NCBI RefSeq assembly: GCF_900156575.1
Contig: NZ_FTNY01000001.1
Span: 186,001 to 250,000 of the forward strand
Direction of reading: 5' to 3'
Length of the DNA: 64,000 bases
Origin: Chryseobacterium shigense
Lineage (GTDB): Bacteria; Bacteroidota; Bacteroidia; Flavobacteriales; Weeksellaceae
The position numbers and the translations under genes were made by a program. Numbering within the stretch: the stretch's first letter is position 1; the number at the start of each line of letters is the position of its first letter. The notes under the pieces are model-generated. The model searched no databases. It saw only the letters and a program-made list of their open reading frames with translations, and was not told where the DNA came from. Positions 45,246-54,789 of this stretch are shown piece by piece.

Positions 45246-45863
45246 ATGTATCCTAAACTACTGGAAACAATAACGCTGTTCAAAAACCAGCAAATCGGGG
45301 AAGAACGAAAAGTAGTATTACAGCTATTGATCGACTTTATCCAAAAAAGAACGGAAGACGAAAGAAACACAGATATTAATTTTATCTGCACCCATAATTC
45401 CCGCAGAAGCCATCTGGCGCAAGTCTGGGCACAAATAGCCGGTATTTATTATAATATTCCCAATGTACTCTGCTATTCAGGGGGAACAGAGGAAACGGCA
45501 ATGTTTCCTAAAATCGCAGAAACATTGCAGGAACAGGGATGTAAAATCTTTAAAATATCCGATACTGAAAATCCTGTATATGCCATAAAGTATGATGAAA
45601 ACAGACCTCCTGTCATCGGTTTTTCTAAAAAATACGACAGCCCCTTTAATCCGGATTCCGGTTTTGCAGCTGTGATGACCTGTTCACAGGCAGACGGGGA
45701 ATGTCCTTTTATCGAAGGAGCAGAAAAACGTATTTCTATTCCCTTTGAAGATCCTAAAATGTCCGACGGTACGAATGAGCAAACGCGAGTTTATCATGAG
45801 AAAAGCCTGCAAATAGGTGCTGAAATGTTCTACATCTTTTCGCAGATAAAACGACTGAAATAA
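45246..45863 (+). CDS. Arsenate reductase, low-molecular-weight phosphatase type
   Basis: A 205-residue protein with the PTPase P-loop ICTHNSRRSHLAQ (CX5R) near the middle, then NVLCYSGGTEETAMFPKIAE, and a late GFAAVMTCSQADGECPFIEG carrying further cysteines. It belongs to the protein-tyrosine-phosphatase/ArsC-like group that reduces arsenate to arsenite for export. An N-terminal extension of about 40 residues precedes the core. It stands directly before the ACR3 gene with 16 bp between them. Confidence 0.87.
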   Translation: MYPKLLETITLFKNQQIGEERKVVLQLLIDFIQKRTEDERNTDINFICTHNSRRSHLAQVWAQIAGIYYNIPNVLCYSGGTEETAMFPKIAETLQEQGCKIFKISDTENPVYAIKYDENRPPVIGFSKKYDSPFNPDSGFAAVMTCSQADGECPFIEGAEKRISIPFEDPKMSDGTNEQTRVYHEKSLQIGAEMFYIFSQIKRLK

Positions 45864-45879
45864 ATTAAAAACAAACGTA

Positions 45880-46911
45880 ATGCAACCCCGATTAAAATTT
45901 CTTGACAGATTTCTTACGCTGTGGATATTTCTGGCCATGTTTTCAGGAATTGGGCTCGGCTATTTCTTTCCGGCTATTTCGGAGATGACCCATTCTTTAT
46001 CGGTAGGAACAACCAATATTCCTCTAGCCATTGGATTAATCATTATGATGTATCCCCCTCTGGCCAAGGTGGACTATTCCCTTTTACCCAAAGCATTGGG
46101 AGATAAAAAAGTCATAGGTATTTCTTTACTGCTGAATTGGGTAATAGGTCCGGTTTTGATGTTTATACTGGCGATGGTCTTTCTGAGAAATGAACCTGAT
46201 TATATGATGGGTTTAATCCTTATTGGTCTGGCCAGATGCATTGCCATGGTTCTTGTATGGAATGACCTGGCTAAAGGAAATCGCGAATATGGAGCATTGC
46301 TGGTTGCTTTGAACAGCGTGTTCCAGATCTTCAGTTACAGCTTTATGGTTTGGCTTTTTATTAATATTTTGCCCGGAAAACTAGGTCTGGCTCATTTTAA
46401 TGTAAGCATATCCATGAAGGAGGTGACGGAAAGCGTTCTGATGTATTTAGGAATTCCTTTTGCGGCAGGTTTTTTCAGCCGTTATATTCTCACAAGAATG
46501 AAAGGAGCGGAGTGGTACAACAGAAAGTTTATTCCCATGATCTCTCCACTAACTTTATATGCTTTATTATTCACCATTGTCTTAATGTTCAGTCTCAAAG
46601 GAGAGAAAATACTGGAGCTGCCTTTAGATGTTTTAAAAGTAGCTTTACCACTCACAGTCTATTTTGTCCTGATGTTTTTTGTAAGTTTCTTTATCAATAG
46701 ATCACTGAAGGTACCTTATGATAAAAATGCATCTCTATCTTTTACAGCAACCGGGAATAATTTTGAACTGGCTATTGCCGTATCCATAGCCTTATTCGGG
46801 ATTCATTCCCCACAGGCATTTGTAGGGGTAATAGGACCGTTGGTAGAAGTTCCTGTTTTAATCCTGCTTGTCCGGATAAGTTTATGGTTAAAGAAAAAAT
46901 ACGACCGCTAA
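45880..46911 (+). CDS. acr3: ACR3-type arsenite efflux permease
   Basis: A 343-residue inner-membrane transporter with ten predicted helices that exports As(OH)3. The key motif LARCIAMVLVWNDLAKGN carries the conserved Cys of TM4, and IGLIIMMYPPLAKVDYSLLP and FTATGNNFELAIAVSIALFG are family signatures. It is the last gene of the operon arsR, DUF6428, arsenate reductase, acr3. No arsA or arsD is present, so export is driven by proton motive force. Confidence 0.94.
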   Translation: MQPRLKFLDRFLTLWIFLAMFSGIGLGYFFPAISEMTHSLSVGTTNIPLAIGLIIMMYPPLAKVDYSLLPKALGDKKVIGISLLLNWVIGPVLMFILAMVFLRNEPDYMMGLILIGLARCIAMVLVWNDLAKGNREYGALLVALNSVFQIFSYSFMVWLFINILPGKLGLAHFNVSISMKEVTESVLMYLGIPFAAGFFSRYILTRMKGAEWYNRKFIPMISPLTLYALLFTIVLMFSLKGEKILELPLDVLKVALPLTVYFVLMFFVSFFINRSLKVPYDKNASLSFTATGNNFELAIAVSIALFGIHSPQAFVGVIGPLVEVPVLILLVRISLWLKKKYDR

Positions 46912-47243
46912 GCATACAAAAGCAGGCTTTCGAAAGTTCATTTGGTAGGTCAACAGCCTTACTTTTTGAATGAATGATTTTCATCACAAGCATAGAATAC
47001 TGAACGTGAATCGTAGCAGACACCAAATGGGGTGTTAAATTCAATTTAACAAATGCATGGGTAAATTATTCATTTTCACAAAAATAAGAAAGATAAGTCA
47101 AATAATGATATATTCATTAAATACCGTTTATATTAATGGAATATTAAGTTATAAACATTTTTAATTATTTTTTTAAGAAAAAATATCGTGGTATTGTAAT
47201 TATTCTTACCTTAGTGATGTAATAATCATACAAATTTTATATC
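46912..47243. other. Intergenic region with several short palindromes
   Basis: These 332 bp contain CTTTCGAAAG (46927-46936), a hairpin ACACC/GGTGT (47020-47035) and a perfect 17-base palindrome GTTAAATTCAATTTAAC (47034-47050). CATTTGGT near 46940 is complementary to ACCAAATG near 47023. The 3' end holds the ArsR-box-like site at 47183. I found no gene here. Confidence 0.5.
47183..47202 (+). promoter_or_regulatory. Possible ArsR-box-like site
   Basis: ATATCGTGGTATTGTAATTA matches ATATCGTAATATTGCAATTA at 44721-44740 at 17 of 20 positions and lies 42 bp before the bacteriocin-like gene. A degenerate -7 element (TACCTTAG) follows at 47207. Chance similarity in A+T-rich DNA cannot be excluded. 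Confidence 0.35.
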
Positions 47244-47528
47244 ATGAAAAATTTTAAAAAATTAAACAGAAACGAATTAAAAACTATTTCAGGTAACGGA
47301 ATATTCGATAACATCGGAGGTGTTATCGGTGGCCTTGGCGGAGTAGTGGGTGGAGTAGTAGGCGGCGTAGGCACTATCGTAGGTGGTGTTGTAGGTGGCG
47401 TAACCAATACAGTAGGGGGTGCTGTAAATGGTGTAGGAACTCTTGTAGGAACTACATTATGCCAGGTACAGTGCGTTGTTAACGGTGTTGTACACATCCA
47501 AGTTCTTTCATGTGGATCTACTTGTTAA
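47244..47528 (+). CDS. Bacteriocin-like Gly-rich peptide with double-Gly-type leader
   Basis: A 94-residue protein. Residues 1-19 (MKNFKKLNRNELKTISGNG) resemble the bacteriocin-type leader (L-x-x-x-E-L-K-x-I-x-G-G), ending GNG in place of GG. Residues 20-72 are a run of GGV and GGVVGG units (22 Gly in the core), very hydrophobic and glycine-zipper-like. The tail holds two CxxxC motifs (CQVQC at 73-77, CGSTC at 90-94), which could form disulfides. This suggests a secreted pore-forming or signalling peptide. No ABC peptidase-transporter or immunity gene is adjacent. It has a strong terminator and an ArsR-box-like sequence upstream. Confidence 0.8.
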   Translation: MKNFKKLNRNELKTISGNGIFDNIGGVIGGLGGVVGGVVGGVGTIVGGVVGGVTNTVGGAVNGVGTLVGTTLCQVQCVVNGVVHIQVLSCGSTC

Positions 47529-47553
47529 GACATCCCATCAATTAAAAAAGTAT

Positions 47554-47579
47554 ACCGCTCTGAAAAGAGCGGTTTTTTT
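47554..47579 (+). terminator. Rho-independent terminator
   Basis: ACCGCTCT (47554-47561) pairs with AGAGCGGT (47566-47573), loop GAAA, then a T-run. It closes the bacteriocin-like gene. Confidence 0.92.
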
Positions 47580-47743
47580 ATGAATTATACAAAAATGAAA
47601 AATGGAGTCTACTCAAACGAAATTGTGCATGTTTTAATATTAGAGGATTGATTATTAATATTTTATTTTCTTGATGGAACTTATTCAAGCCTAATCCATT
47701 TTCACCATGTTTCACTATCAGAATGTATTTCAATACATATTAA

Positions 47744-47798
47744 TGCAACAAAGTTGCTTTATTTAAAGTTTTATTTTTACTTTTGCAACAAAGTTACA
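47744..47798 (+). promoter_or_regulatory. Promoter with two operators, duplicate of the MerC-gene promoter
   Basis: TGCAACAAAGTTGCT at 47744-47758 and TGCAACAAAGTTACA at 47784-47798, centres 40 bp apart. The -33 TTG is at 47754-47756 and the -7 TACTTTTG at 47778-47785, spacing 21. Element order and distances to the start codon are the same as at 25306-25388. Confidence 0.8.
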
Positions 47799-47823
47799 AT
47801 AAGAAATTTAAATCATATACTTT

Positions 47824-48582
47824 ATGAAATCATCCTTATTTTTTTTGGTGTTATTAAGCGGCCTTTTAAAAGCGCAATCAAGTCCATGCACTTCCAATCT
47901 TGGCGGGGGATCAGATCCCGGGTTTGTTGAAATACGAATTGAGAGCACTCCATTTAAGCATGTAACCAATGCTCCTTTGAGTACTTACTATCATGAATAT
48001 GCACCAACAGCTGAAACTACAGCTTCTTTAAATTCCGGAAACACCTACAACCTCTATACGTTCACTTCCTCTGAAGCCATTACAGCTATTTGGCTGGATT
48101 ACAACCATAACGGAGTGTTTGAGGCTGAAGAATATACCTTACTGACGAATTCCATGATCACTCAAAACACATCTACGCTGTCTATTCCCCAGTCAGTTCC
48201 GGCTGGAAAAATAAAAGCAAGAGTCAGATCCCGTGCATTCGGCAGTCCACTTCTTCCGGCGGATGCCTGCAAAAATTTTGGTTCAGGAGAAACCAGAGAT
48301 TACACATTACAGATCGTCAATAACGCTTTGTCTGTTTCAGAAGCAGACAGGAAGAAACATTTTAAATCATATCCCAATCCCGTTACAGATGAATTCACCT
48401 TTGAGAGTGATGCTCCCATTGATTTTATCAACCTGCATGATGCATCCGGGAGGGAAATTCTAAGAAAATCCATTGGCAATACAAGAGGTCAGGTAGATCT
48501 TTCCCATCTGTCCAAAGGAAACTATATCCTCAATGTTCATTCAAAAAAACAAATTCAAAGCTCTTCAATCATCAAGAACTAG
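47824..48582 (+). CDS. T9SS-secreted protein with a GEVED-like domain
   Basis: A 252-residue cell-surface or secreted protein. Signal peptide residues 1-18 (MKSSLFFLVLLSGLLKAQ). The middle holds ITAIWLDYNHNGVFEAEEYT, the calcium-type loop of GEVED domains, followed by IPQSVPAGKIKARVRSRAFG. Residues about 180-252 are a type A T9SS sorting domain (SYPNPVTDEFTF, then VDLSHLSKGNYILNVHS). GEVED domains are usually parts of larger adhesins and proteases; here it stands nearly alone. The double operator it shares with the MerC-domain gene suggests control by metal availability. Confidence 0.87.
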   Translation: MKSSLFFLVLLSGLLKAQSSPCTSNLGGGSDPGFVEIRIESTPFKHVTNAPLSTYYHEYAPTAETTASLNSGNTYNLYTFTSSEAITAIWLDYNHNGVFEAEEYTLLTNSMITQNTSTLSIPQSVPAGKIKARVRSRAFGSPLLPADACKNFGSGETRDYTLQIVNNALSVSEADRKKHFKSYPNPVTDEFTFESDAPIDFINLHDASGREILRKSIGNTRGQVDLSHLSKGNYILNVHSKKQIQSSSIIKN

Positions 48583-48584
48583 AC

Positions 48585-48947
48585 TCAACAAATTAAAATC
48601 CGGTGTAATAACCGGATTTGTATTCCTGCGGATTTTCTGTCATCAATCACTTCCATAAAAGTCTGGAGACCACGGATACTCCGGGGAAAACCACAATAGG
48701 CATACGTATGAACCAATATTTCTTTGATCTCATTACTCCTCAGACCTGCATTCAATCCCTCATTGAGTTCCTTTTTTAACCGTATCAGATCTCCTTTGGC
48801 AGTGTATGAGGAAATTCTAATGATCCTTTTTTCTTTTATACTTAAATTTTTATCGTTTGATTTCATTTCCTGAGATTTTATGGGTTGACTGAACAATGAA
48901 AAAAAGATGATCATTGCTATAGCACTTAAAATATTGAATTGCTTCAT
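48585..48947 (-). pseudogene. Carboxymuconolactone decarboxylase-family protein, C-terminally truncated
   Basis: The frame encodes 120 residues: a signal peptide (MKQFNILSAIAMIIFFSLFS) and the start of a CMD/AhpD-like domain (RLKKELNEGLNAGLRSNEIK; LVHTYAYCGFPRSIRGLQTF). Intact relatives continue for another 100 or more residues after the segment corresponding to VIDDRKSAGI. Here the frame runs into a hairpin (48596-48619) and stops as IQIRLLHRILIC. Only about half the protein is left. In related genomes such genes sit beside flavodoxin and aldo/keto reductases, as here. It is probably non-functional. Confidence 0.75.
48596..48619. terminator. Hairpin at the truncation point
   Basis: AAATCCGGT (48596-48604) pairs with ACCGGATTT (48611-48619), loop GTAATA. 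It lies just after the T9SS gene and inside the 3' end of the truncated CMD frame. There is no clear T-run on either strand, so termination is likely but weak. Confidence 0.6.
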
Positions 48948-48966
48948 CCTGTCATTTTTTTACGGT

Positions 48967-49343
48967 TTACTGATTGAGTAGTCCAATTTTAATAAGCCAC
49001 TGATGGACCTGCTTTTCAGTCTCTTCTTTCTATACCTTCTTTAACAGAAATCCCTTCCAGTATTTTGCTTTGGGGACACAGAGCTTTTATGGTCTCAAAA
49101 CTGCTCCCGGCTCCATAGCCTGCATTGGTATTGAAGGGAACAATCGTTTTTCCTTTTAAATCATACTGGCTTAAAAAGCTTTTCACAGGTGAGGGCAACT
49201 TCATTCCCCAGGTTGGAAAACCTATCAATACCACATCATATTTTTCAAGGTCATTCATCTTTGTTTTGAGAGACGGCAGAAATCCGGTTCTATTTTCTTC
49301 AGATACCTGGTCTACTGTAGCTTTGTAATCTTTTGGGTAAGGA
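48967..49343 (-). pseudogene. Flavodoxin pseudogene (5' end lost, one frameshift)
   Basis: The annotated open frame (49381 to 49016) encodes FSPYPKDYKATVDQVSEENR, then DVVLIGFPTWGMKLPSPVKS and TIVPFNTNAGYGAGSSFETI, a flavodoxin of the NAD(P)H/FMN type. The first 50 or so residues, including the FMN phosphate-binding SxTGNT loop, are absent: homology begins at 49343, exactly where the tandem repeat begins, and residues upstream come from repeat DNA. At the other end the frame stops early, but a +1 shift near 49026 restores KEETEKQVHQWLIKIGLLNQ and a stop at 48967, the normal flavodoxin tail. With two separate lesions it cannot make an active protein. Confidence 0.85.
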
Positions 49344-49795
49344 CTAAAGTGTTGGAAATTAGGTTGATTTTTAAACCACAAAAGTCACAAAAGTTTTTGA
49401 ACACTTAAGTTTTTTTAAGTATCCAGCTTTGCGTATATAAAGTACACTCAAGTTCTTTGAAAATCTTTGATTTTCATCTTAAGTGATCTTCTTGATGGAC
49501 TATCATTTTATACTATCTAAAGTGGGCTAAAGTGTTGTTAATGAAGAGGCTTATTTTTAAACCACAAAAGTCACAAAAGTTTTTGAACACTTAAGTTTTT
49601 TTAAGTTTCCAGCTTTGCGTCTATAAAGTACACTCAAGTTTTTTGAAAATCTTTGATTTTCATCTTAAGTGATCTTCTTGATGGACTATCATCTTATACT
49701 ATCTAAAGTGGGCTAAAGTGTTGTGAATGATGAGACTGATTTTTAAATTACAAAAGTTTTTGAACACTTAAGTTTTTTTTAAATATGCGTTTTTA
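49344..49795. repeat. Tandem repeat of about 185 bp, two full copies and one partial
   Basis: Units begin with CTAAAGTGTTG at 49344, 49527 and 49713 (periods 183 and 186). Full units carry AAACCACAAAAGTCACAAAA, TTTTTGAACACTTAAGTTTT, a GAAAATC-TTT-GATTTTC hairpin (49460-49476 in copy 1) and CTTGATGGACTATCAT. The third stops after about 80 bp and has lost the CCACAAAAGTCA part. The copies differ at only a few positions. The array abuts the broken flavodoxin gene. It holds no open frame of its own and may be a repetitive extragenic or MITE-like element. Confidence 0.88.
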
Positions 49796-49812
49796 TTTTT
49801 CAATGAATTTGG

Positions 49813-50916
49813 TTAATTCAATCTTTTTTCTTCCAACCACTTTGAAGTAAGATCTGCAATTTCAAGATTATTGAGATCTGAAAAAGGGAAGTGGGTATTT
49901 CCTTTTATTCCTACCTTCGGAAGATGTACGACTGTAGCGTCACCTCCATGTTTATTAACCGTTTCAGCCCATTTTCTGGCGACTTCAAGAAATGCTCTCC
50001 ATTGTTCCTGGCCGGGATTGGTACTCGGTTGATCGGGAATATGATCCCCATAATAAATAATAATGGGGATTTTCGTGAGTTTCATGAAATCTTCCATTGG
50101 AATGGTGGGTGGGGTAATGGTACGTCCTCCCAAAACGATGGAGGTAGGAGCTTCTCCGTCGGGAAATACAAAATCTCCACCCGGTTCGTATGAAATAACC
50201 GCCTTGATATTCGGATTTTTTACAGCAGTGAGCCAGCCCGGACCGCCACTTTGGGAATGGGTAACCAAAATTCCTTTGCCTAAAGTGTTAAAAAGAGTAT
50301 CTACCGCCTCTATATTGAGTTTCGCATCATACGGTCCTGTATTGGGAACCATCTGACGGTAAAACTGTTCCAAAGCTTTCGGGTCTTTTGAAAATTGAAC
50401 GTTAGGATAATAGTCGGGATAAATACCGATACGGAAAATGCCAAACCATAACTGCTCATCAGGGGAAGCTGTTAGGGTTCCCGACTGGGTTGATCTTCCC
50501 GCATTGCCTCTTCTTGGCTGATCAATCAGGTATACGGGGTAGTTTTTCCGCAGAAAAATAGTCTGGAAACCTTCGCGCCCGTCCGGTGTGGTTTGCCAGC
50601 ATCTTGAACTTTCGCCGTGGCCATGCCAGAATACGATTGGATATTTTTTAGCCTTTACCGGAATCTGGTAGTAAACGGCTGCATGATCTCCATGCAAAGT
50701 CTGTCCTGCAGGGTCAACTCCGGCCGGATGGTAAGCTCCCTGTTTTATGGGATCAAATGTTCCTGCTGCTTTTAGCACGGTTCCGCCCACAGCAAAGCTT
50801 CCCTGTTCCTGAATGACAAGAGGAGTCTGTTTTTTTGATGTCTGTGCATTCGACGAAACGGTTGTAGAAAGGAGTAGGGAAACCGTGATCAGTAGAGTGA
50901 AATATTTGTTCATCAT
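49813..50916 (-). CDS. Secreted alpha/beta hydrolase
   Basis: A 367-residue protein with a signal peptide (MNKYFTLLITVSLLLSTTVS, then SNAQ). The alpha/beta hydrolase fold shows in YPIVFWHGHGESSRCW (oxyanion-hole HG), NYPVYLIDQPRRGNAG, the nucleophile elbow ILVTHSQSGGPGW (Ser in the variant SQSGG) and a late His in KGNTHFPFSDLNN. It resembles periplasmic esterases found in clusters with aldo/keto reductases. It starts 4 bp after the preceding reductase stop, so it is in that operon. The substrate is unknown. Confidence 0.87.
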   Translation of the reverse strand: MMNKYFTLLITVSLLLSTTVSSNAQTSKKQTPLVIQEQGSFAVGGTVLKAAGTFDPIKQGAYHPAGVDPAGQTLHGDHAAVYYQIPVKAKKYPIVFWHGHGESSRCWQTTPDGREGFQTIFLRKNYPVYLIDQPRRGNAGRSTQSGTLTASPDEQLWFGIFRIGIYPDYYPNVQFSKDPKALEQFYRQMVPNTGPYDAKLNIEAVDTLFNTLGKGILVTHSQSGGPGWLTAVKNPNIKAVISYEPGGDFVFPDGEAPTSIVLGGRTITPPTIPMEDFMKLTKIPIIIYYGDHIPDQPSTNPGQEQWRAFLEVARKWAETVNKHGGDATVVHLPKVGIKGNTHFPFSDLNNLEIADLTSKWLEEKRLN

Positions 50917-50920
50917 CGTC

Positions 50921-51907
<987 letters not shown>

Positions 51908-51925
51908 CTAATTATTTTTTATTTA

Positions 51926-52828
<903 letters not shown>

Positions 52829-52943
52829 CTATTGATTATCTCAATTACCGATTACTTACCAAAATCACTGATTAAAGATCGGAAGGTAGCCATCACATAG
52901 GTTATTTGAATAAATTTGTAGTGTTGAACGAAAATCAAAGGTG

Positions 52944-53837
52944 ATGGAAGACATTCTGAATTTTAAACGTATTAAGGATTATAATGATTTCAATAATGTG
53001 GAAACATTGCATCCACTGGTGAATGTTGTCAATCTGGAAAATGCACATCCAAGGCAGTACAGACGTTTACGGTATGAATTTTATACTATTTTTCTGAAGA
53101 AAATAAAATGTGGAGATCTTCGGTATGGATTGAATACGTATGATTATGAAGAGGGAACATTGATATTTCTGGCACCCGGCCAGGTGATTGGTGAAAATAA
53201 AGAGGAGTATTATCAGCCCCAGGGAATTGCATTGGTGTTTCATCCGGACTTAATCCATGGAACAACATTAGGCGGGAAGATAGGAGAGTACGGCTTTTTT
53301 TCCTACGCGGTCAACGAGGCATTGCATTTGTCAGAACAGGAAAGAAAGATCATCATGGATTGTCTGGGAAAAATAGAGTATGAGCTGAAACATGCGATCG
53401 ATAAGCATAGTAAGCATTTAATTGTCTCGAATATTGAAATGTTTCTTGATTATTGCACTAGGTTTTATGACCGCCAATTTATGACAAGAGATACGGTGAA
53501 TCATGGGATTCTGGAAAGATTTGAGGACCTGCTGTCCGGATATTTCAATTCTGATAAGCCGTTTGAAAAAGGATTGCCCAATGTTACCTATTGTGCGGAA
53601 GAACTACGATTATCTGCCAATTATTTTGGCGATCTTATTAAAAAAGAAACCGGAAAATCTGCCCAGGAATACATCCAGCTCAAAGTAATAGACCTTGCTA
53701 AAGAACGGATGTTTGATCCCGATAAATCCATCAGTGAAATCGCCTATGAGCTTGGGTTTAAATATCCGCAACATTTTACAAGGCTTTTCAAACAAAAGAC
53801 AGGAACAACACCCAATGTATACAGAAGTTTGAATTGA
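52944..53837 (+). CDS. AraC-family regulator of the oxidoreductase operon
   Basis: A 297-residue regulator from ATG 52944; a GTG just before it is also possible. The N-terminal cupin sensing domain has YDYEEGTLIFLAPGQVIGEN and GIALVFHPDLIHGT. The C-terminal double helix-turn-helix is VTYCAEELRLSANYFGDLIK and SISEIAYELGFKYPQHFTRL, then FKQKTGTTPNVYR. A TAAATTTG element lies at 52911-52918. It is divergent from the aldo/keto reductase-hydrolase-flavodoxin-CMD cluster, a common pairing in Flavobacteria, and probably activates it in response to an electrophile. Confidence 0.92.
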   Translation: MEDILNFKRIKDYNDFNNVETLHPLVNVVNLENAHPRQYRRLRYEFYTIFLKKIKCGDLRYGLNTYDYEEGTLIFLAPGQVIGENKEEYYQPQGIALVFHPDLIHGTTLGGKIGEYGFFSYAVNEALHLSEQERKIIMDCLGKIEYELKHAIDKHSKHLIVSNIEMFLDYCTRFYDRQFMTRDTVNHGILERFEDLLSGYFNSDKPFEKGLPNVTYCAEELRLSANYFGDLIKKETGKSAQEYIQLKVIDLAKERMFDPDKSISEIAYELGFKYPQHFTRLFKQKTGTTPNVYRSLN

Positions 53838-53959
53838 GTCTTTTATGAAATTTAAAAGTAAAGTATAAAGAAAAAAGCAGCATTTATCGTCTAAATACCG
53901 ACTATTCAAAATAAATTCAGAATTAGAATGCTATCTTGTAGCACTAATTTTTTTGAAAC

Positions 53960-54634
53960 ATGAAATTGATCACTTTTCTTCAAACCAATAAATCTGTTTT
54001 ATTCCGTTCTGTACTGGCCACGCTTTTCATTGCATTTGTACTGCTTAGTTGTCTGGTACTCTTTATACCGCCAAAATATCTTGACCTGCATATTTCCAGA
54101 GAAATACAGGAAAAGCAAACACCAGGCCTGAACACTTTGATGATCTGGATCAGTTGGTTGGGAAGAACGCCGGTATCAGTTGTCATGGTTATCATAAGTT
54201 CACTTTGCTTTTTATTTTTAAGCTATAAAAAAGAAGCCGTATTGATTTTGTCCACCCTTTTATCGGGCGTGATTGGATTGGGAATGAAGATACTAATCAA
54301 CAGGCCAAGACCTTCTAAAGATCTTGTTATTCTTTTGGAAGAAACCAAATATCAGAGTTTCCCCAGCGGGCATGTATTGTTTTATACGGTGTTTTTTGGA
54401 GCACTGATATTGATTATTCTGCGTTTGAAGAAGATAAAATATACCCTCAAAATATTTCTTATTACCCTTTGTCTTTCTATGATATTTTTAGGAGCATTCT
54501 CAAGGATTTATCTTGGGGCCCATTGGTTTACAGATGTTGTGGGAGGGTTTATTTTAGGGACTTTGTGTGTATTGCTGATGGGATATTTCTATATTGGGAA
54601 TTCCAGGAAAATTTCAGAAAATAATCCTCTTTAA
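53960..54634 (+). CDS. PAP2-family phosphatase
   Basis: A 224-residue inner-membrane phosphatase with five to six helices. The three acid-phosphatase motifs are present: KILINRPRP (KxxxxxxRP), YQSFPSGHVLF (PSGH) and SRIYLGAHWFTDVVGG (SRx5Hx3D). Such enzymes dephosphorylate phosphatidic acid, undecaprenyl diphosphate or lipid A precursors. It is monocistronic. The lipid substrate is not clear. Confidence 0.93.
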   Translation: MKLITFLQTNKSVLFRSVLATLFIAFVLLSCLVLFIPPKYLDLHISREIQEKQTPGLNTLMIWISWLGRTPVSVVMVIISSLCFLFLSYKKEAVLILSTLLSGVIGLGMKILINRPRPSKDLVILLEETKYQSFPSGHVLFYTVFFGALILIILRLKKIKYTLKIFLITLCLSMIFLGAFSRIYLGAHWFTDVVGGFILGTLCVLLMGYFYIGNSRKISENNPL

Positions 54635-54771
54635 TTCTAAATTACTACGATCACTTTTAAAGATAAGTTTAACACCCATTACCAAAGCTTTTTTTTCTCA
54701 TTTTCTTTAAATTAATGTCTTGATAAATTTTATTACGACATCTTCTGTCGCTGTGCGTCTATATCTTTGTA

Positions 54772-54779
54772 GCAGAGAT
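54772..54779 (+). promoter_or_regulatory. -7 promoter element (TATCTTTG)
   Basis: Exact TAnnTTTG match 10 bp before the start of the truncated repeat protein gene, suggesting the shortened frame is transcribed. Confidence 0.45.
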
Positions 54780-54789
54780 AAGATAAAAA

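Noticed and set aside
46772..47044. Minus-strand open frame at the end of the ACR3 gene
   Set aside because: It overlaps the clear acr3 coding region and has no recognisable sequence or promoter.
47282..47470. Minus-strand Pro/Thr-rich open frame opposite the bacteriocin-like gene
   Set aside because: It is the antisense reading of the GGV repeats and has no independent support.
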